Shown here: positions 36,826 through 46,700 of the stretch, in pieces | How the letters are laid out: each line of letters begins with the position of its first letter | Position numbering within the stretch: position 1 is the stretch's first letter | Assembly: GCA_033852165.1 (NCBI GenBank) | Contig: JAWSUZ010000008.1 | Span: forward strand, 85,166-149,165 | Source of the DNA: Agarilytica sp033852165 | Lineage (GTDB): Bacteria; Pseudomonadota; Gammaproteobacteria; Pseudomonadales; Cellvibrionaceae | Reading direction: 5' to 3' | Length of the DNA stretch: 64,000 nt | The notes under the pieces: model-generated | Told to the model about the DNA's origin: nothing | What the model saw: the letters and a program-made list of their open reading frames with translations, nothing else | Databases searched by the model: none | Made by a program: the position numbers and the translations under genes

Positions 36826-36918
36826 GATCTAACTCTCTTATAAAATAGTCTACTTGCCGTTTATTTAGTTGCCATTTCGCCCAGTAATTATCTTTCAACC
36901 TCCGTAAACGAAACCCAA

Positions 36919-37782
36919 TTATTTATGTGCTCGTCGTACCTCACCTGCATGCAAAGAAAATTCTCTCCTGAAGGCTCGAGAAAATGCGGCTTCAGAACGA
37001 TAACCAACAGCCTCCGCAACCTTACTCACGCTATCCCCCCGACTCAAATAATCATAGGCTAATTGCATCCGCCACCAAGTAAGGTACTGCATTGTAGTCC
37101 AGCCACTGACCGCTTTGAAACTTTCCGCCAAGCCTGTTCGCGATAAACCACTCACCGCAGCCAACCCCCCTAATGTCCAAGCTTCTTGGGGCGAGCGATG
37201 AATTTCAAGTAAGGCTCGCCGTAGCTTTGAATGGCCATATAATGCCAGCACGCCAACATCGGCACAATCCCGCTCAACGTAGTGTCGCATCGCGTAGACA
37301 AACACCAGTTCAGATAGGCGGTCAATCACCAAGCCCTCCGCATTCAGGTAACTCTCGTCGATCAACAACTGACGCAGCTGGTGCAACCACGTAGTGTTCG
37401 CAGAATGCTTGAATATCATCACTTTGGGCAACGCACTGATAAGCGCTTCACCACCAATATGCTGAAAGAGAATCTTTCCGCATAACATCCCCGTGCCGTC
37501 AACTTCAGCGGCGTGAGCATACGGCAAATGCTCCTGCCGCCCCTCGATCTCCGACGCAGGGCACATCGAATGGGGAAGCTCTCGGGGAAAAATCACTAAC
37601 TCTCCCGCGTCTAATGTTTCATCGGGAAAACCAGGGATACTCAAAATGCAGGCGCCCTCTGTAGGCATATGAAAGCAGGTTTGCCCTAACTCACTCTCCC
37701 GAATAAGCCAATCCCCACACACTTTGGCGTTGTGATACACCTCGGCATGCATTCGAAACAATTTAAGAAGATCTGCAATCAT
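36919..37782 (-). CDS. AraC-family transcriptional regulator with N-terminal cupin
   Basis: 287 residues. The N-terminal 160 form a cupin-like sensing domain of the AraC_binding_2/Cupin_6 type (LGQTCFHMPTEGACILSIPGFPDETLDAGELVIFPRELPHSM). The C-terminal 110 hold two helix-turn-helix motifs (WTLGGLAAVSGLSRTGLAESFKAVSGWTTMQYLTWWRM and SVSKVAEAVGYRSEAAFSRAFRREF). The gene is divergent from the AhpD-like gene with a 109-nt gap, the usual arrangement for a regulator acting on its neighbour. Confidence 0.88.
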   Translation of the reverse strand: MIADLLKLFRMHAEVYHNAKVCGDWLIRESELGQTCFHMPTEGACILSIPGFPDETLDAGELVIFPRELPHSMCPASEIEGRQEHLPYAHAAEVDGTGMLCGKILFQHIGGEALISALPKVMIFKHSANTTWLHQLRQLLIDESYLNAEGLVIDRLSELVFVYAMRHYVERDCADVGVLALYGHSKLRRALLEIHRSPQEAWTLGGLAAVSGLSRTGLAESFKAVSGWTTMQYLTWWRMQLAYDYLSRGDSVSKVAEAVGYRSEAAFSRAFRREFSLHAGEVRRAHK

Positions 37783-37891
37783 ATTTGTACGCTAAAGCAA
37801 TTAATATGGTCAAAATAGCATTCAACGTTCGCGCCAGTCTACCTACAATAGCCTCTCTCTAAACGAACAACGCTTTATCAAGGATAAGAAT

Positions 37892-38434
37892 ATGACCGAC
37901 TATACTTTTCACACCATCGAAAATAGCGACGGCGAACGCAAAGAAATACTGCAGTCTGTAAAGGACGCCTACGGCTTCGTGCCTAATCTGTTCGGCTATA
38001 TGGCTGAAGCGCCCGTCACACTGAAAGCCTATCTTGATCTGAACAAATTGATTTCGCAGAGCTCATTGCCACCTGCACTCGCGCAAGTCGCCCTACTAAC
38101 TGCCAGTATCGAAAACAAATGTGAATTTTGTAGTGTTGCCCACCAAGCTATGGCCAAAAAATTCGGGACAGCACCTCAAACGGTACACGCACTAATCAAT
38201 AGCGAAGTGATTGAAGAAAACAAAGACCTAGCAGTTGCAACAATTGTGAGAGAGATTATCAACACGCGAGGCTGGGTAAATGAGGAGGCCCTCGATGCTT
38301 TTTACTCAGCAGGGTTTAGCCCGCAACAATATTTTGAGTTGATATTAGTCGTAACAATAAAGACCCTATCGAATTATATTAACCACCAAACTCAACCTCA
38401 CGCCAATAACGAACTATTACAAATGATTGGCTAG
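37892..38434 (+). CDS. Carboxymuconolactone decarboxylase / AhpD-like family protein
   Basis: 180 residues, all helical. The AhpD-type redox centre is CEFCSVAH with Cys77, Cys80 and His84, matching peroxidase-related family members rather than true decarboxylases, which lack the CxxC. The flanking helices are typical (YGFVPNLFGYMAEAPVTLKAYLDLN, AQVALLTASIENKCEFC). It would reduce or detoxify hydroperoxides or reactive electrophiles. A palindromic element starts about 20 nt after its stop. It is probably regulated by the divergent AraC gene. Confidence 0.88.
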   Translation: MTDYTFHTIENSDGERKEILQSVKDAYGFVPNLFGYMAEAPVTLKAYLDLNKLISQSSLPPALAQVALLTASIENKCEFCSVAHQAMAKKFGTAPQTVHALINSEVIEENKDLAVATIVREIINTRGWVNEEALDAFYSAGFSPQQYFELILVVTIKTLSNYINHQTQPHANNELLQMIG

Positions 38435-38452
38435 AAAACCCAGCAACTTCAT

Positions 38453-38615
38453 TCGTGAGCACCTATAAACAGATTGCCATTGCGTACAGAGTTAAAACAC
38501 AATCTTTACCCCACTAGATATGGCTACGTAGCGTAACCAGCCCCCCATATCTAGTGGGGTAAACCGGAGAATTTAAATTCGCTCTCACCACAAGCCTGCT
38601 TATGGACAATCACTA
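38453..38615. repeat. Palindromic element, diverged relative (copy C)
   Basis: The core is a perfect 17-bp inverted repeat, TACCCCACTAGATATGG (38507-38523) with its complement at 38545-38561, around a 21-nt loop. The outer right end (TTTAAATTC, CCTG, TTATGGA, CACTAA) matches copies A and B in order and spacing, while the left end matches weakly. It follows the AhpD-like gene by about 20 nt and could also terminate it. Apart from the small gene at 38939, the rest of 38435-38938 shows no gene. Confidence 0.65.
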
Positions 38616-38938
38616 ATTATGACTCAGAGTAGGCTTACCGAAATATCGACTGCCAACTCCATCACAATTCAAATTTCCCGGTTAATAATGAATTCATTTA
38701 ACGGCTTTCAATTTTTATGCTTTAAATTCCACTTACCACTCCAAAAAACGATTGTACCGATATCGCCGTATCAAAGGGTTGTAAGCACAGTGGTTTTTTA
38801 TGATTCGATGTTACTATTATCGCTATACTCACCCAGCAAAGAGCGAGCAAGCACTAAAAACTCGTCTACAATTAGAGGGTTAAAAGTAAGACCCCCTTTA
38901 AACACCGAAGCTCAGGACTTCGCGCAGTAGAGATAATT

Positions 38939-39103
38939 ATGACAAACGATAACGCAACCCCATTTGTACTAGAACAGCTTGATGAAGCTCTAGAAGAAAG
39001 ACAAACGCCCGATCGACGAAAAACTGCCGACGGAAATGAGGAGTTGGTACAAGAGGACCGCCGCAAAGAAAATCGACGAGAAACCTCCGCCAATAAGCAC
39101 TAA
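38939..39103 (+). CDS. Small highly charged protein (54 aa)
   Basis: Read by hand: MTNDNATPFVLEQLDEALEE, then a stretch rich in Arg/Glu with two RR pairs spaced about 15 residues apart (TPDRRKTADG, QEDRRKENRRETS), ending NKH. There is only a weak ribosome site (AGAG) 8 nt upstream. It has an amphipathic N-terminal helix and no signal peptide. Small proteins with DRR motifs occur in many gammaproteobacteria, but I know of no function. Confidence 0.55.
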   Translation: MTNDNATPFVLEQLDEALEERQTPDRRKTADGNEELVQEDRRKENRRETSANKH

Positions 39104-39236
39104 GTACGTGTGTAGCGCCCCAGATTAAGCAAGACCCACAAATTCATCTGGCCGTAAGGCGTATGATTTGAACAAACAAGAGCTTAAGCCGGTGCGTTGA
39201 CTCAAAGTCTTTTTTAGAAGCTTACACTTCCGACGT

Positions 39237-39276
39237 AAAACACAGCCTCCTTCTTGTGAATAAAGACTGTGTTTTT
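39237..39276 (+). terminator. Candidate terminator 3' of the 54-aa gene
   Basis: A 9-bp stem (AAAACACAG at 39237-39245 with CTGTGTTTT at 39267-39275) is followed by T residues. It lies about 130 nt past the small gene. The 21-nt loop makes it only moderately convincing. Confidence 0.35.
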
Positions 39277-39379
39277 GTCTGTGTGTTAGATTTTAATTTT
39301 CTTCCAAGCTAAAACAAACATTCCATCTCATAATGGCTTTAGCTCTGAACCCGCAAAATTAACAAAGTGATAAACTGAC

Positions 39380-39413
39380 AAATCAAAGCCCTATTTTATA
39401 AGCGCTTTGATTT
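39380..39413 (-). terminator. Hairpin overlapping the tex stop codon, candidate terminator
   Basis: AAATCAAAGC at 39380-39389 is complementary to GCTTTGATTT at 39404-39413. The upstream arm encodes the last residues of Tex (KSKR), so the stem spans the stop. The T-run on the minus strand is short (TTT), so termination is uncertain. Confidence 0.4.
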
Positions 39414-41702
39414 TTGTTTTGCTTGGGCAAACAATGCCGCCATAGCTCCTGTCGGCTCTGGCTTTTGTTGACGAGGCGTATTTTGATTACGCGCAGGTCG
39501 GCCAGAACGAGAACCCTCTTCACGCTCTTCGGGCGTATCATCTAAACGCATCGATAAGGCGATACGCTTACGATGAGGGTCTACCTCCATGACCTTCACT
39601 TGCACAATATCCCCAGCTTTTACAACTTCTCGCGGATCTTTAACAAAGCGATTCGCCAATGCAGAAATATGCACTAAACCATCCTGATGAACGCCTACAT
39701 CGACAAAAGCACCGAAGTTTGTAACATTCGTAATAGCGCCTTCTAGCACCATACCCGGCTGAAGATCGGAGATTTTTTCAACGCCTTCTTGAAATTGCGC
39801 CGTTTTAAATTCAGGCCGAGGATCTCGCCCCGGTTTTTCAAGCTCTTGTAAAATATCCTTTACCGTAGGCAAACCAAATTTTTCGTCAATATAGTCTTCG
39901 GCTTTTAGGGAGCGTAAAAATTTTGTGTCGCCAATAAGGGACGACAGCGACTTACCATTTTTTTCAGCAATACGTTTAACTAAAGAATACGATTCAGGAT
40001 GCACAGCAGACGCATCTAAAGGGTTGTCCCCTTTCGCAATACGCAAAAATCCAGCCGCCTGCTCAAAAGCTTTTGCCCCCAAACGCGGCACTTCTTTTAA
40101 TTGTGAGCGGCTTTTTAAACCGCCAATTGAATTCCGATATTCAATGATATTATTAGCAATGCTTTCACTTAAACCCGACACACGAGATAACAACGGAGCA
40201 GAAGCGGTATTAATCTCAACCCCAACACCGTTCACACAGTCTTCCACAACAACATTCAAGGATTTAGCCAAACGTGATTGCGACACATCGTGCTGATATT
40301 GCCCCACACCAATTGATTTAGGGTCAATTTTCACCAATTCCGCCAACGGGTCTTGTAAGCGACGTGCAATCGATATGGCACCCCGAATCGTCACATCTAA
40401 ATCAGGAAATTCTTTAGCGCCAAATTCCGAAGCAGAATAAATCGAAGCGCCAGCCTCGTTCACCATCACTTTCTGCGCATTAATATCTTTATGCGCTTTA
40501 AGTACATCACCAACAAATTTTTCAGTTTCGCGACTACCCGTTCCATTACCAATCGCAATTAAATTCACGTTATGTTTTTTACACAGCGCAACCAAAACCA
40601 ACTCCGACTCATGAAGCTTGTTGTGCGGAGGTGTCGGGAAAATAGCGCAATGATCTAAAATTTGACCGGTTGCATCAACGACAGCGACCTTCACCCCTGT
40701 TCTAAGCCCTGGGTCTAAGCCTATTGTTGCTTTTTGACCAGCCGGTGCTGCCAATAACACGTCTTTTAAATTCTTTGCGAATACATCAATCGCGTCCGCC
40801 TCTGATCGCTCACGTAAATCAGCTAAAAGATCCGTCTCTAAATGCGTCGCAAGCTTAACTCGCCACGCCCAACGTACACACTCCAGAAGCCATGCATCAG
40901 CTGCGCGGCCTTCGTCTTTGATTTCCCAAAATTCAGATACCATTAATTCACAGGGGTGCTTTTGTCCTATTTCTAGCTCAGTTTCCAAGGTAAAGGCAAT
41001 CGTCAAAATACTCTCGTTACGGCCACGGAACATTGCCAGAGCCCTGTGTGATGGGACTCCCGAAAAACGTTCTTTATGCTCAAAATAATCACGAAACTTT
41101 TCACCTTCGTTTTCTTTACCCGGAATCACTTCAGCTTTTAGGAAGGTTTCACTGCGCATAAAATCACGAAGCCTTTCCAGCAAACCTGCATTTTCACTGA
41201 AACGCTCCATCAAGATCTGTTTGGCGCCGTCTAAAGCCGATTTTATGTCTTCAATTTTGTGTTCAGGATTAAAATATTTTGCCGCTTCAACTTCCGGCAA
41301 CAATGAGCGATCGTCAAACAAAGAGTCCGCCAAAGGCTCTAGCCCCGCTTCACGGGCCGTCTGCGCCTTTGTTCTGCGCTTAGGCTTATAAGGCAAATAC
41401 AAATCTTCTAGCTGTGTTTTGGTTTCTGCCTTTCCTATTTGAGCTGCGAGTTCTGGTGTCAGCTTTTCCTGCTCGGTAATCGATTTTAGAATCGTAAGCC
41501 GACGATCTTCTAATTCTCTCAAGTAGTTGAGGCGCTCTTCCAGAGTCCTCAACTGGCCATCATCCAGGCCTCCGGTCACTTCTTTTCGGTAACGCGAAAT
41601 AAAGGGGACCGTGGCACCTCCATCTAACAAGGAAATGGCAGAGCTGACTTGGCTTTCGCCAACGCTCAATTCTTGAGCGATACGTGTTTGAATGCTGTTC
41701 AT
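39396..41702 (-). CDS. tex: Tex family RNA-binding transcription accessory protein
   Basis: 768 residues. Tex N-terminal helices (IQTRIAQELSVGESQVSSAISLLDGGATVPFISRYRKEVTGGLDD), a YqgF/RNase H-like domain (IGLDPGLRTGVKVAVVD, IAIGNGTGSRETEKFV), helix-hairpin-helix repeats (VGVEINTASAPLLSRVSGLSESIANNIIEYR, LKEVPRLGAKAFEQAAGFLRI) and a C-terminal S1 RNA-binding domain (GMVLEGAITNVTNFGAFVDVGVHQDGLVHISAL). The tail is basic and rich in Gln/Pro/Lys. Homologues affect transcription and toxin expression. Complete, single-gene unit. Confidence 0.95.
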   Translation of the reverse strand: MNSIQTRIAQELSVGESQVSSAISLLDGGATVPFISRYRKEVTGGLDDGQLRTLEERLNYLRELEDRRLTILKSITEQEKLTPELAAQIGKAETKTQLEDLYLPYKPKRRTKAQTAREAGLEPLADSLFDDRSLLPEVEAAKYFNPEHKIEDIKSALDGAKQILMERFSENAGLLERLRDFMRSETFLKAEVIPGKENEGEKFRDYFEHKERFSGVPSHRALAMFRGRNESILTIAFTLETELEIGQKHPCELMVSEFWEIKDEGRAADAWLLECVRWAWRVKLATHLETDLLADLRERSEADAIDVFAKNLKDVLLAAPAGQKATIGLDPGLRTGVKVAVVDATGQILDHCAIFPTPPHNKLHESELVLVALCKKHNVNLIAIGNGTGSRETEKFVGDVLKAHKDINAQKVMVNEAGASIYSASEFGAKEFPDLDVTIRGAISIARRLQDPLAELVKIDPKSIGVGQYQHDVSQSRLAKSLNVVVEDCVNGVGVEINTASAPLLSRVSGLSESIANNIIEYRNSIGGLKSRSQLKEVPRLGAKAFEQAAGFLRIAKGDNPLDASAVHPESYSLVKRIAEKNGKSLSSLIGDTKFLRSLKAEDYIDEKFGLPTVKDILQELEKPGRDPRPEFKTAQFQEGVEKISDLQPGMVLEGAITNVTNFGAFVDVGVHQDGLVHISALANRFVKDPREVVKAGDIVQVKVMEVDPHRKRIALSMRLDDTPEEREEGSRSGRPARNQNTPRQQKPEPTGAMAALFAQAKQKSKRL

Positions 41703-42093
41703 AAAATGGACTGTAACCGTAAGAAGAATCGAATGAGAGATAATCTGAGGTGCGAATTATGCGAATTTAACGTTTATCGCACAATCTTGTTTTTATAGAA
41801 AGTTTGTGGGCCGAAAAATCCAATCCTCACCCCATGGCTTCCCTCACCCGTCTTTAAAACAAAGACCCGCAAGGAATCTTTGCTCAAAACGGTAGAGAAG
41901 ACCATGACAAGCCGGCACTTAAAGGCAATTCCAGCCAGGGCATTAGCAAAATAGCTCTGCCCCACTATTACCTGGCTTTTAGGAATTAACAATTTACTGA
42001 ATGATATCTATGCTGGATCCCTAAATGGAATTTGTACTTCCCCTGCATGATTTCGGTGGAGAGCTCACCCTTTACTGAGAAAAAGCACCGGCT
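41703..42093. other. Gap between tex and the aquaporin gene
   Basis: 391 nt with no supported gene. A 72-codon minus-strand frame at 41774-41992 lacks a ribosome site and any recognisable pattern. The tex promoter should lie here. Confidence 0.35.
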
Positions 42094-42810
42094 CTATCCC
42101 TCTTCTGAGCTTGCAGGACCGCAGCAGCCTGGCCCCTGAATGAATCGACAGGTCGGAAAAGCCAAACCCATACCCACTATCGGTGCAGCGATATAAGTCC
42201 AAAGATGATCCAGCTGCCCCGAAAGTAAAGCAGGCCCCACGGAACGTGCAGGGTTCATCGAAGCGCCGGTTAACGGGCCTGCCACCAGAGCCTCCAATGC
42301 AACCGTGCCACCAACAGCCACCCCCGCCATAATCCCTTTCTCCATTGACCCCGTAGAAACGTTCAAAATCACAAACATCAGGGCAAAAGAAAGTATCATC
42401 TCGACGATAAAGGCGTTCATCACACTAAAAGTCGGCAAAGTAGCACCCAGAGAGGCATGATCAGGAAAGCACAATTTCAATAGCCAGGCCGCTACACAGG
42501 CTCCCACCAACTGGGCAACGATATAAGGAAAAATTCGATTCGCCTGAAAACGACCCGCTAAATAAAAGCCCAGAGTCACAGCAGGGTTAAAGTGCGCCCC
42601 GGAGATATTACCCACGGCATAGATCAGGACCATCACCACTAACCCAAACGCCATTGCTATGCCGTTATGGCCAATAACGCCGCCCAGCTCATCGTTGACC
42701 ACGATCGCGCCGCAGCCCGCCAGCACGAGAAAGAAAGTCCCCATCAGCTCAGCTACAAAATGATTGGGGGAGGAAAGATCGAGAATAGTTGTTTTAGGTA
42801 AAGAAGACAT
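42094..42810 (-). CDS. MIP-family aquaporin / glycerol channel
   Basis: 238 residues from ATG 42810 (MSSLPKTTILDLSS); an earlier ATG at 42864 adds 18 residues of low-complexity leader. Six membrane helices and two half-helices carry the NPA motifs GAHFNPAVT and GASMNPARSVGPAL. The selectivity-filter and length features are nearer aquaporin Z or plant-NIP-like channels than GlpF, but the substrate is not certain. The C-terminus has a Cys-rich FIQGPGCCGPASS. Copy B of the palindromic element lies 86 nt 5' of the gene, between it and the MarR gene. Confidence 0.88.
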   Translation of the reverse strand: MSSLPKTTILDLSSPNHFVAELMGTFFLVLAGCGAIVVNDELGGVIGHNGIAMAFGLVVMVLIYAVGNISGAHFNPAVTLGFYLAGRFQANRIFPYIVAQLVGACVAAWLLKLCFPDHASLGATLPTFSVMNAFIVEMILSFALMFVILNVSTGSMEKGIMAGVAVGGTVALEALVAGPLTGASMNPARSVGPALLSGQLDHLWTYIAAPIVGMGLAFPTCRFIQGPGCCGPASSEEG

Positions 42811-42895
42811 AGATTCGGAGACACGTGGATATATTGGGAAAGCGCATTTTATTGGCTTTCCCATTTTGTCTCAATTGGTAAACGTTGATGTTTAG

Positions 42896-43064
42896 CTAGA
42901 GCTCATCCATAAATAGGGTCGTAGCGAGAGCGAATTTAAAATGTCAGGTTTGCATCACAAGATATGGGCGTTTGGTCATTCCAAACAACGATATCTTGTG
43001 GTGTGAAAATGGCGTTTTAAATTCGTTCGCAGTAGACACCAATTTATAGATGGGCACTAGCTAG
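42896..43064. repeat. Palindromic MITE-like element, copy B
   Basis: About 169 bp with terminal inverted repeats near 48 nt long (the left arm includes CATCCATAAATAGGGTCGTA; the right ends TTTATAGATGGGCACTAGCTAG). The inner palindrome ACAAGATATGGGCGTTTGG pairs with CCAAACAACGATATCTTGT around TCATT. Most of the element folds into one hairpin. It overlaps the 3' end of the MarR gene, whose stop TAG is at 43057-43059. It has no coding capacity, so if mobile it would need a transposase elsewhere. Confidence 0.87.
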
Positions 43065-43482
43065 TTAAGCTATCCGATACGTGGCGCAGCAGGACTTGTA
43101 ACTTAGTAAACTTGTCATCACCAACAGCCTTGGCCATCGCCTTGTACTGTTTTTCAACTTGCGGGTGAATTTTACTGTGAATGCGTTTACCTTTCGCACT
43201 GAGACGAATATTTTGCGCACGCTGATCATCTTTATTGACCTTACGCACAACAACACCCACCTCGGTAAATCGGGCTAAGATCCTCGATAAACTCGGACTT
43301 AAAATACCACTCTCGCGCGCTAGTTTCTGCGCATTCAAATCGCCGTGCTTGTGCAGTTCACGAATGACTCGCCACTGTTGCTCGGTTAAATCATGCTTTT
43401 TCAATACAGGCTTGATGCATACCAAGGAGCTCTCACGAGCTTTGAGAAGTAAACCGGTAATTGTTTCAATATCGACGGGCAT
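43057..43482 (-). CDS. MarR-family transcriptional regulator (HpaR-like)
   Basis: 141 residues with the MarR winged helix: LTEQQWRVIRELHKHGDLNAQKLARESGILSPSLSRILARFTEVGVVVRKVNKDDQRAQNIRLSAKGKRI. The opening and LTEQQWRVIREL segment resemble HpaR, the repressor of homoprotocatechuate degradation, but no such catabolic genes are nearby. The last two sense codons and the stop lie within the palindromic element copy B, which may have supplied a new 3' end. The ligand is unknown. Confidence 0.85.
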   Translation of the reverse strand: MPVDIETITGLLLKARESSLVCIKPVLKKHDLTEQQWRVIRELHKHGDLNAQKLARESGILSPSLSRILARFTEVGVVVRKVNKDDQRAQNIRLSAKGKRIHSKIHPQVEKQYKAMAKAVGDDKFTKLQVLLRHVSDSLTS

Positions 43483-43587
43483 TCGAAAGTTCCCACGCTA
43501 GTCTATTCACTTACTTTTAATAATAGACAATGGTTGTGGACTTTACTCAACTAATGAACGAATTGGCGCATAGACAAAGGTATGAAC

Positions 43588-43613
43588 AAAAAAAGGGCGC
43601 ATAAAATGCGCCC
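43588..43613 (-). terminator. Terminator downstream of the 2652-aa lipoprotein gene
   Basis: On the minus strand GGGCGCAT-TT-ATGCGCCC is followed by seven T residues (A-run at 43588-43594). It lies about 170 nt past the giant gene's stop, within the 303-nt gap 43483-43785, which shows no gene. Confidence 0.85.
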
Positions 43614-43785
43614 TGAAAACTCCTTTTGATAAACGATAAACTTGTTCACGAAAACCAATAGAAATATGAATCATTATCAGCAAGGTTAACGGCGTCTTTT
43701 CCTTGTAGAGATAACAGTCATTTACATGGTTTCTTTCACTTCAATATCGTTTGCCGAGGCCATGTGGATTGCATGGCCCTTATAT

Positions 43786-46700
43786 TTACTGTGGAGTCAC
43801 TTCATCGATATCCAAAATGCCATTACCGTCGGAATCTCTGTGGGTAAATCCGCCTAGATCTAAGCCTGGTAATTCAGTTGCTGTGCCGAAATCCCAGTAG
43901 GGGTTGCCTTCGGCATCTTGGTAGGTATCCCAGCCTTCGAATAAAGTTACGCTGGCACAGACGCTATCATCAGGAGTGGTTGGGCATTGTAATTCGGCTA
44001 GGGTAGCTCCGGTAGCACCGGCACCCCCAGCGCTAGAGTCTTGAACGGAAGTATCCGTCGCCCAATAGTTTGCTATCACGACACCTGAGCGGCTGTAATT
44101 CCCCAGCAGGCCTCCCACACTGGAACTACCGCTCACATAACCAGTAGACAAGCTAGCCTCAATACTGGACAAGTTTACTACCGACCCTACCAGCCCTCCT
44201 ACGTAATAGCCCTGCGAACTCACCGACCCACTAGTAAAGCTCGCACGTATCGTGGAACCATCAAGATATCCGACCAGACCACCGGCATACCCCAAGGATG
44301 ATGTTTCAGTAATTATTGGCACAGTACTAATTACACCTTCTATAGTCGTATTTACATACGCACGACCAGCAATAGCACCGACACTCCTAAGTCCTCGTAC
44401 TTGTGACAACGACCCCGTTAATACAAGACCTCGAACAGTCGCGCCTTCCGTATAGCCGAAAAGCCCTTGGTGCTCACTCCCAGGGCGATCAATATACAAG
44501 TTGAAAATCCCAAAGCCATTACCTTCAAATGTAGTAACGAAACGATTTCCAGAATCGCCGATTGGCTCCCAGCCCGCGGCATCATTCCAGTAGGCATCGT
44601 CAGCGTTCATCAACCCGTCGTCATTGCTGTCAAAGTCTATATCACTAGTTAGTTCATACCCATGACACGCGAATATCATTGCCTGTTCAACAACTCGACG
44701 CGGACAACCAGAGCTGTCAATAGTAGCTCCCTCGGATAACTGCATACCAATTCCCAGCAAACTGAAACGCATTGCATTTAGCTGTTCAAGCGAAGTAATT
44801 TCCAACAGGCCATCGGAATCTATATCTGCATCGTCCTCATTATTCCCGTCGTCATCGGTATCACTACTATTGGGCCTACCATCGTTATCCGTATCGGCTA
44901 ACGAATTATCTAGGGTGAAACCTGAATCGCTCTGACAGTTCCCATCACAACTTGGATTCCATACATCAGGAAAACCATCCATATCATCATCGATTGCTAC
45001 AGCTGAATTCCCTGGGAATTGATCGTACTCAAGACCTGACGCGTCAAAACAAGAAGTATCGCAACCTAAAGAGATACGATCAGGGTAGCCATCAGTATCG
45101 ACGTCTAAAGATGCTGCAAATAGGGCAGGAAAGGCATCCTCTTCATCAATAGAACCATCGCCATCGCCATCACGGTAAGTTCGGCCCTTGATGATCAGTC
45201 CAGGCAGCTGACTAGCATCTCCAAAATCCCAATAACGGTTTCCACTGTCATCCTGATACTCCTCCCAACGCCTATAGTATAACCCGTCACCACACGAGCT
45301 ACTGGCCGCTATTGGGCATTGTAGTATTTCTAACGACCGTTCAAAGTCAAGATCAACATGCCCAGCCCCATAACTGTCAGTTATTAGATTAACGTCACCG
45401 CTCCCGATGAGGCCACCACTATTATCAACAACACCAGCAGAAAAGCTTCCCTCTATTGAGCCTCCCAAGATGAAGTCACCGACAAGACCACCAAGGCTAC
45501 GCGAACCTGAAACCGAGCCTGTCGCATAACTAACACTTATATCGCTACGCATACTGCTACCAATAAAGCCACCAACATCATGACCAAAGACATCGTTAGC
45601 ACGAACAACTACAGTAGAGAAACTGGCTCGTATTTGAGACCTGTATGAGCTGCCCGCAAACGCTCCAACGACACCTCGAGCATTTACACGCGCTAAAGAA
45701 CCAGTCAAACCTAACTCAACAATCTCTGCACCACGAATACCGCCAAACAAACCGATATTGGAATCTTCCGGCCTGTCGATAAAAAGGTTACGAATCAAGT
45801 GTCCCTGACCATCGAAGGTAGCGCTAAATTCATCCCCTATGACCGCGGTGCCCACAGGTAACCAGCCTTCACCAGCATTCCAATAACTATCGTTACCATC
45901 GATGAAACCATCACTGTTTGAATCAAAATCCAAATCGTTCTGCAGGGCATAGCCCAGACAATTACGGGTCATTCGCCCTTTATGTAGTCGAACAGGACAA
46001 CCCGAGCTGTCACCCACTGAATCAATACTCGTTTTAAAACTAAGCCCCGCAAGCTCATATCGCATGGCATTGAGCTGATCGAGAGAACTTATATCCAACA
46101 GACCATCCGAGTCGGCGTCAGCGTCAGTCTGACGGTCATTGTTATCGTCATTATCAGCAATATCAACGATCCCATCGTTATCATAATCTGCAGGCTCTAG
46201 ATCCAAGCTTAAGCCAGAGACCGACTGGCATACCTCGTCACACCCCTCATTCCACGAATCGGGCCTACCGTCCAAATCAGCATCCAAGGAAGCCTCCACG
46301 CTTGTCGGGAAATAATCATAAGTGAGCCCAGAACCTGCAATACACATAATATCGCAAGCGAGCGTCCAACTATCGGGGTGGCCGTCAGCATCAGTATCGC
46401 GGGAAGCGGCATAGTTTGTAGGGAAGGCATCGCGCGAATCAATAACACCATCTCCATCCCCATCTCTGAGCGCCAAACCATCCCAAATAAGAGCCGGTAA
46501 TTCAGTATTCGTACCGAAATTCCAGTACGGAAGGCCATCATCATCGAGATAGTTTGACCAGCCCTCAAATAAGGTCCTATTGCTACAAGCAATATCATCG
46601 GCAGAAATTGGGCACTGTAATTCAGCTAAGGTAGGAACAGCTGTGCCGCCAAAGCTGATATTCACTCCTGAACGATCGATAGCCCAATAGCTGGCTGTTA

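Noticed and set aside
43057..43482. Homoprotocatechuate degradation operon next to the HpaR-like regulator
   Set aside because: No catabolic genes are present nearby; the neighbours are an aquaporin and the giant lipoprotein.
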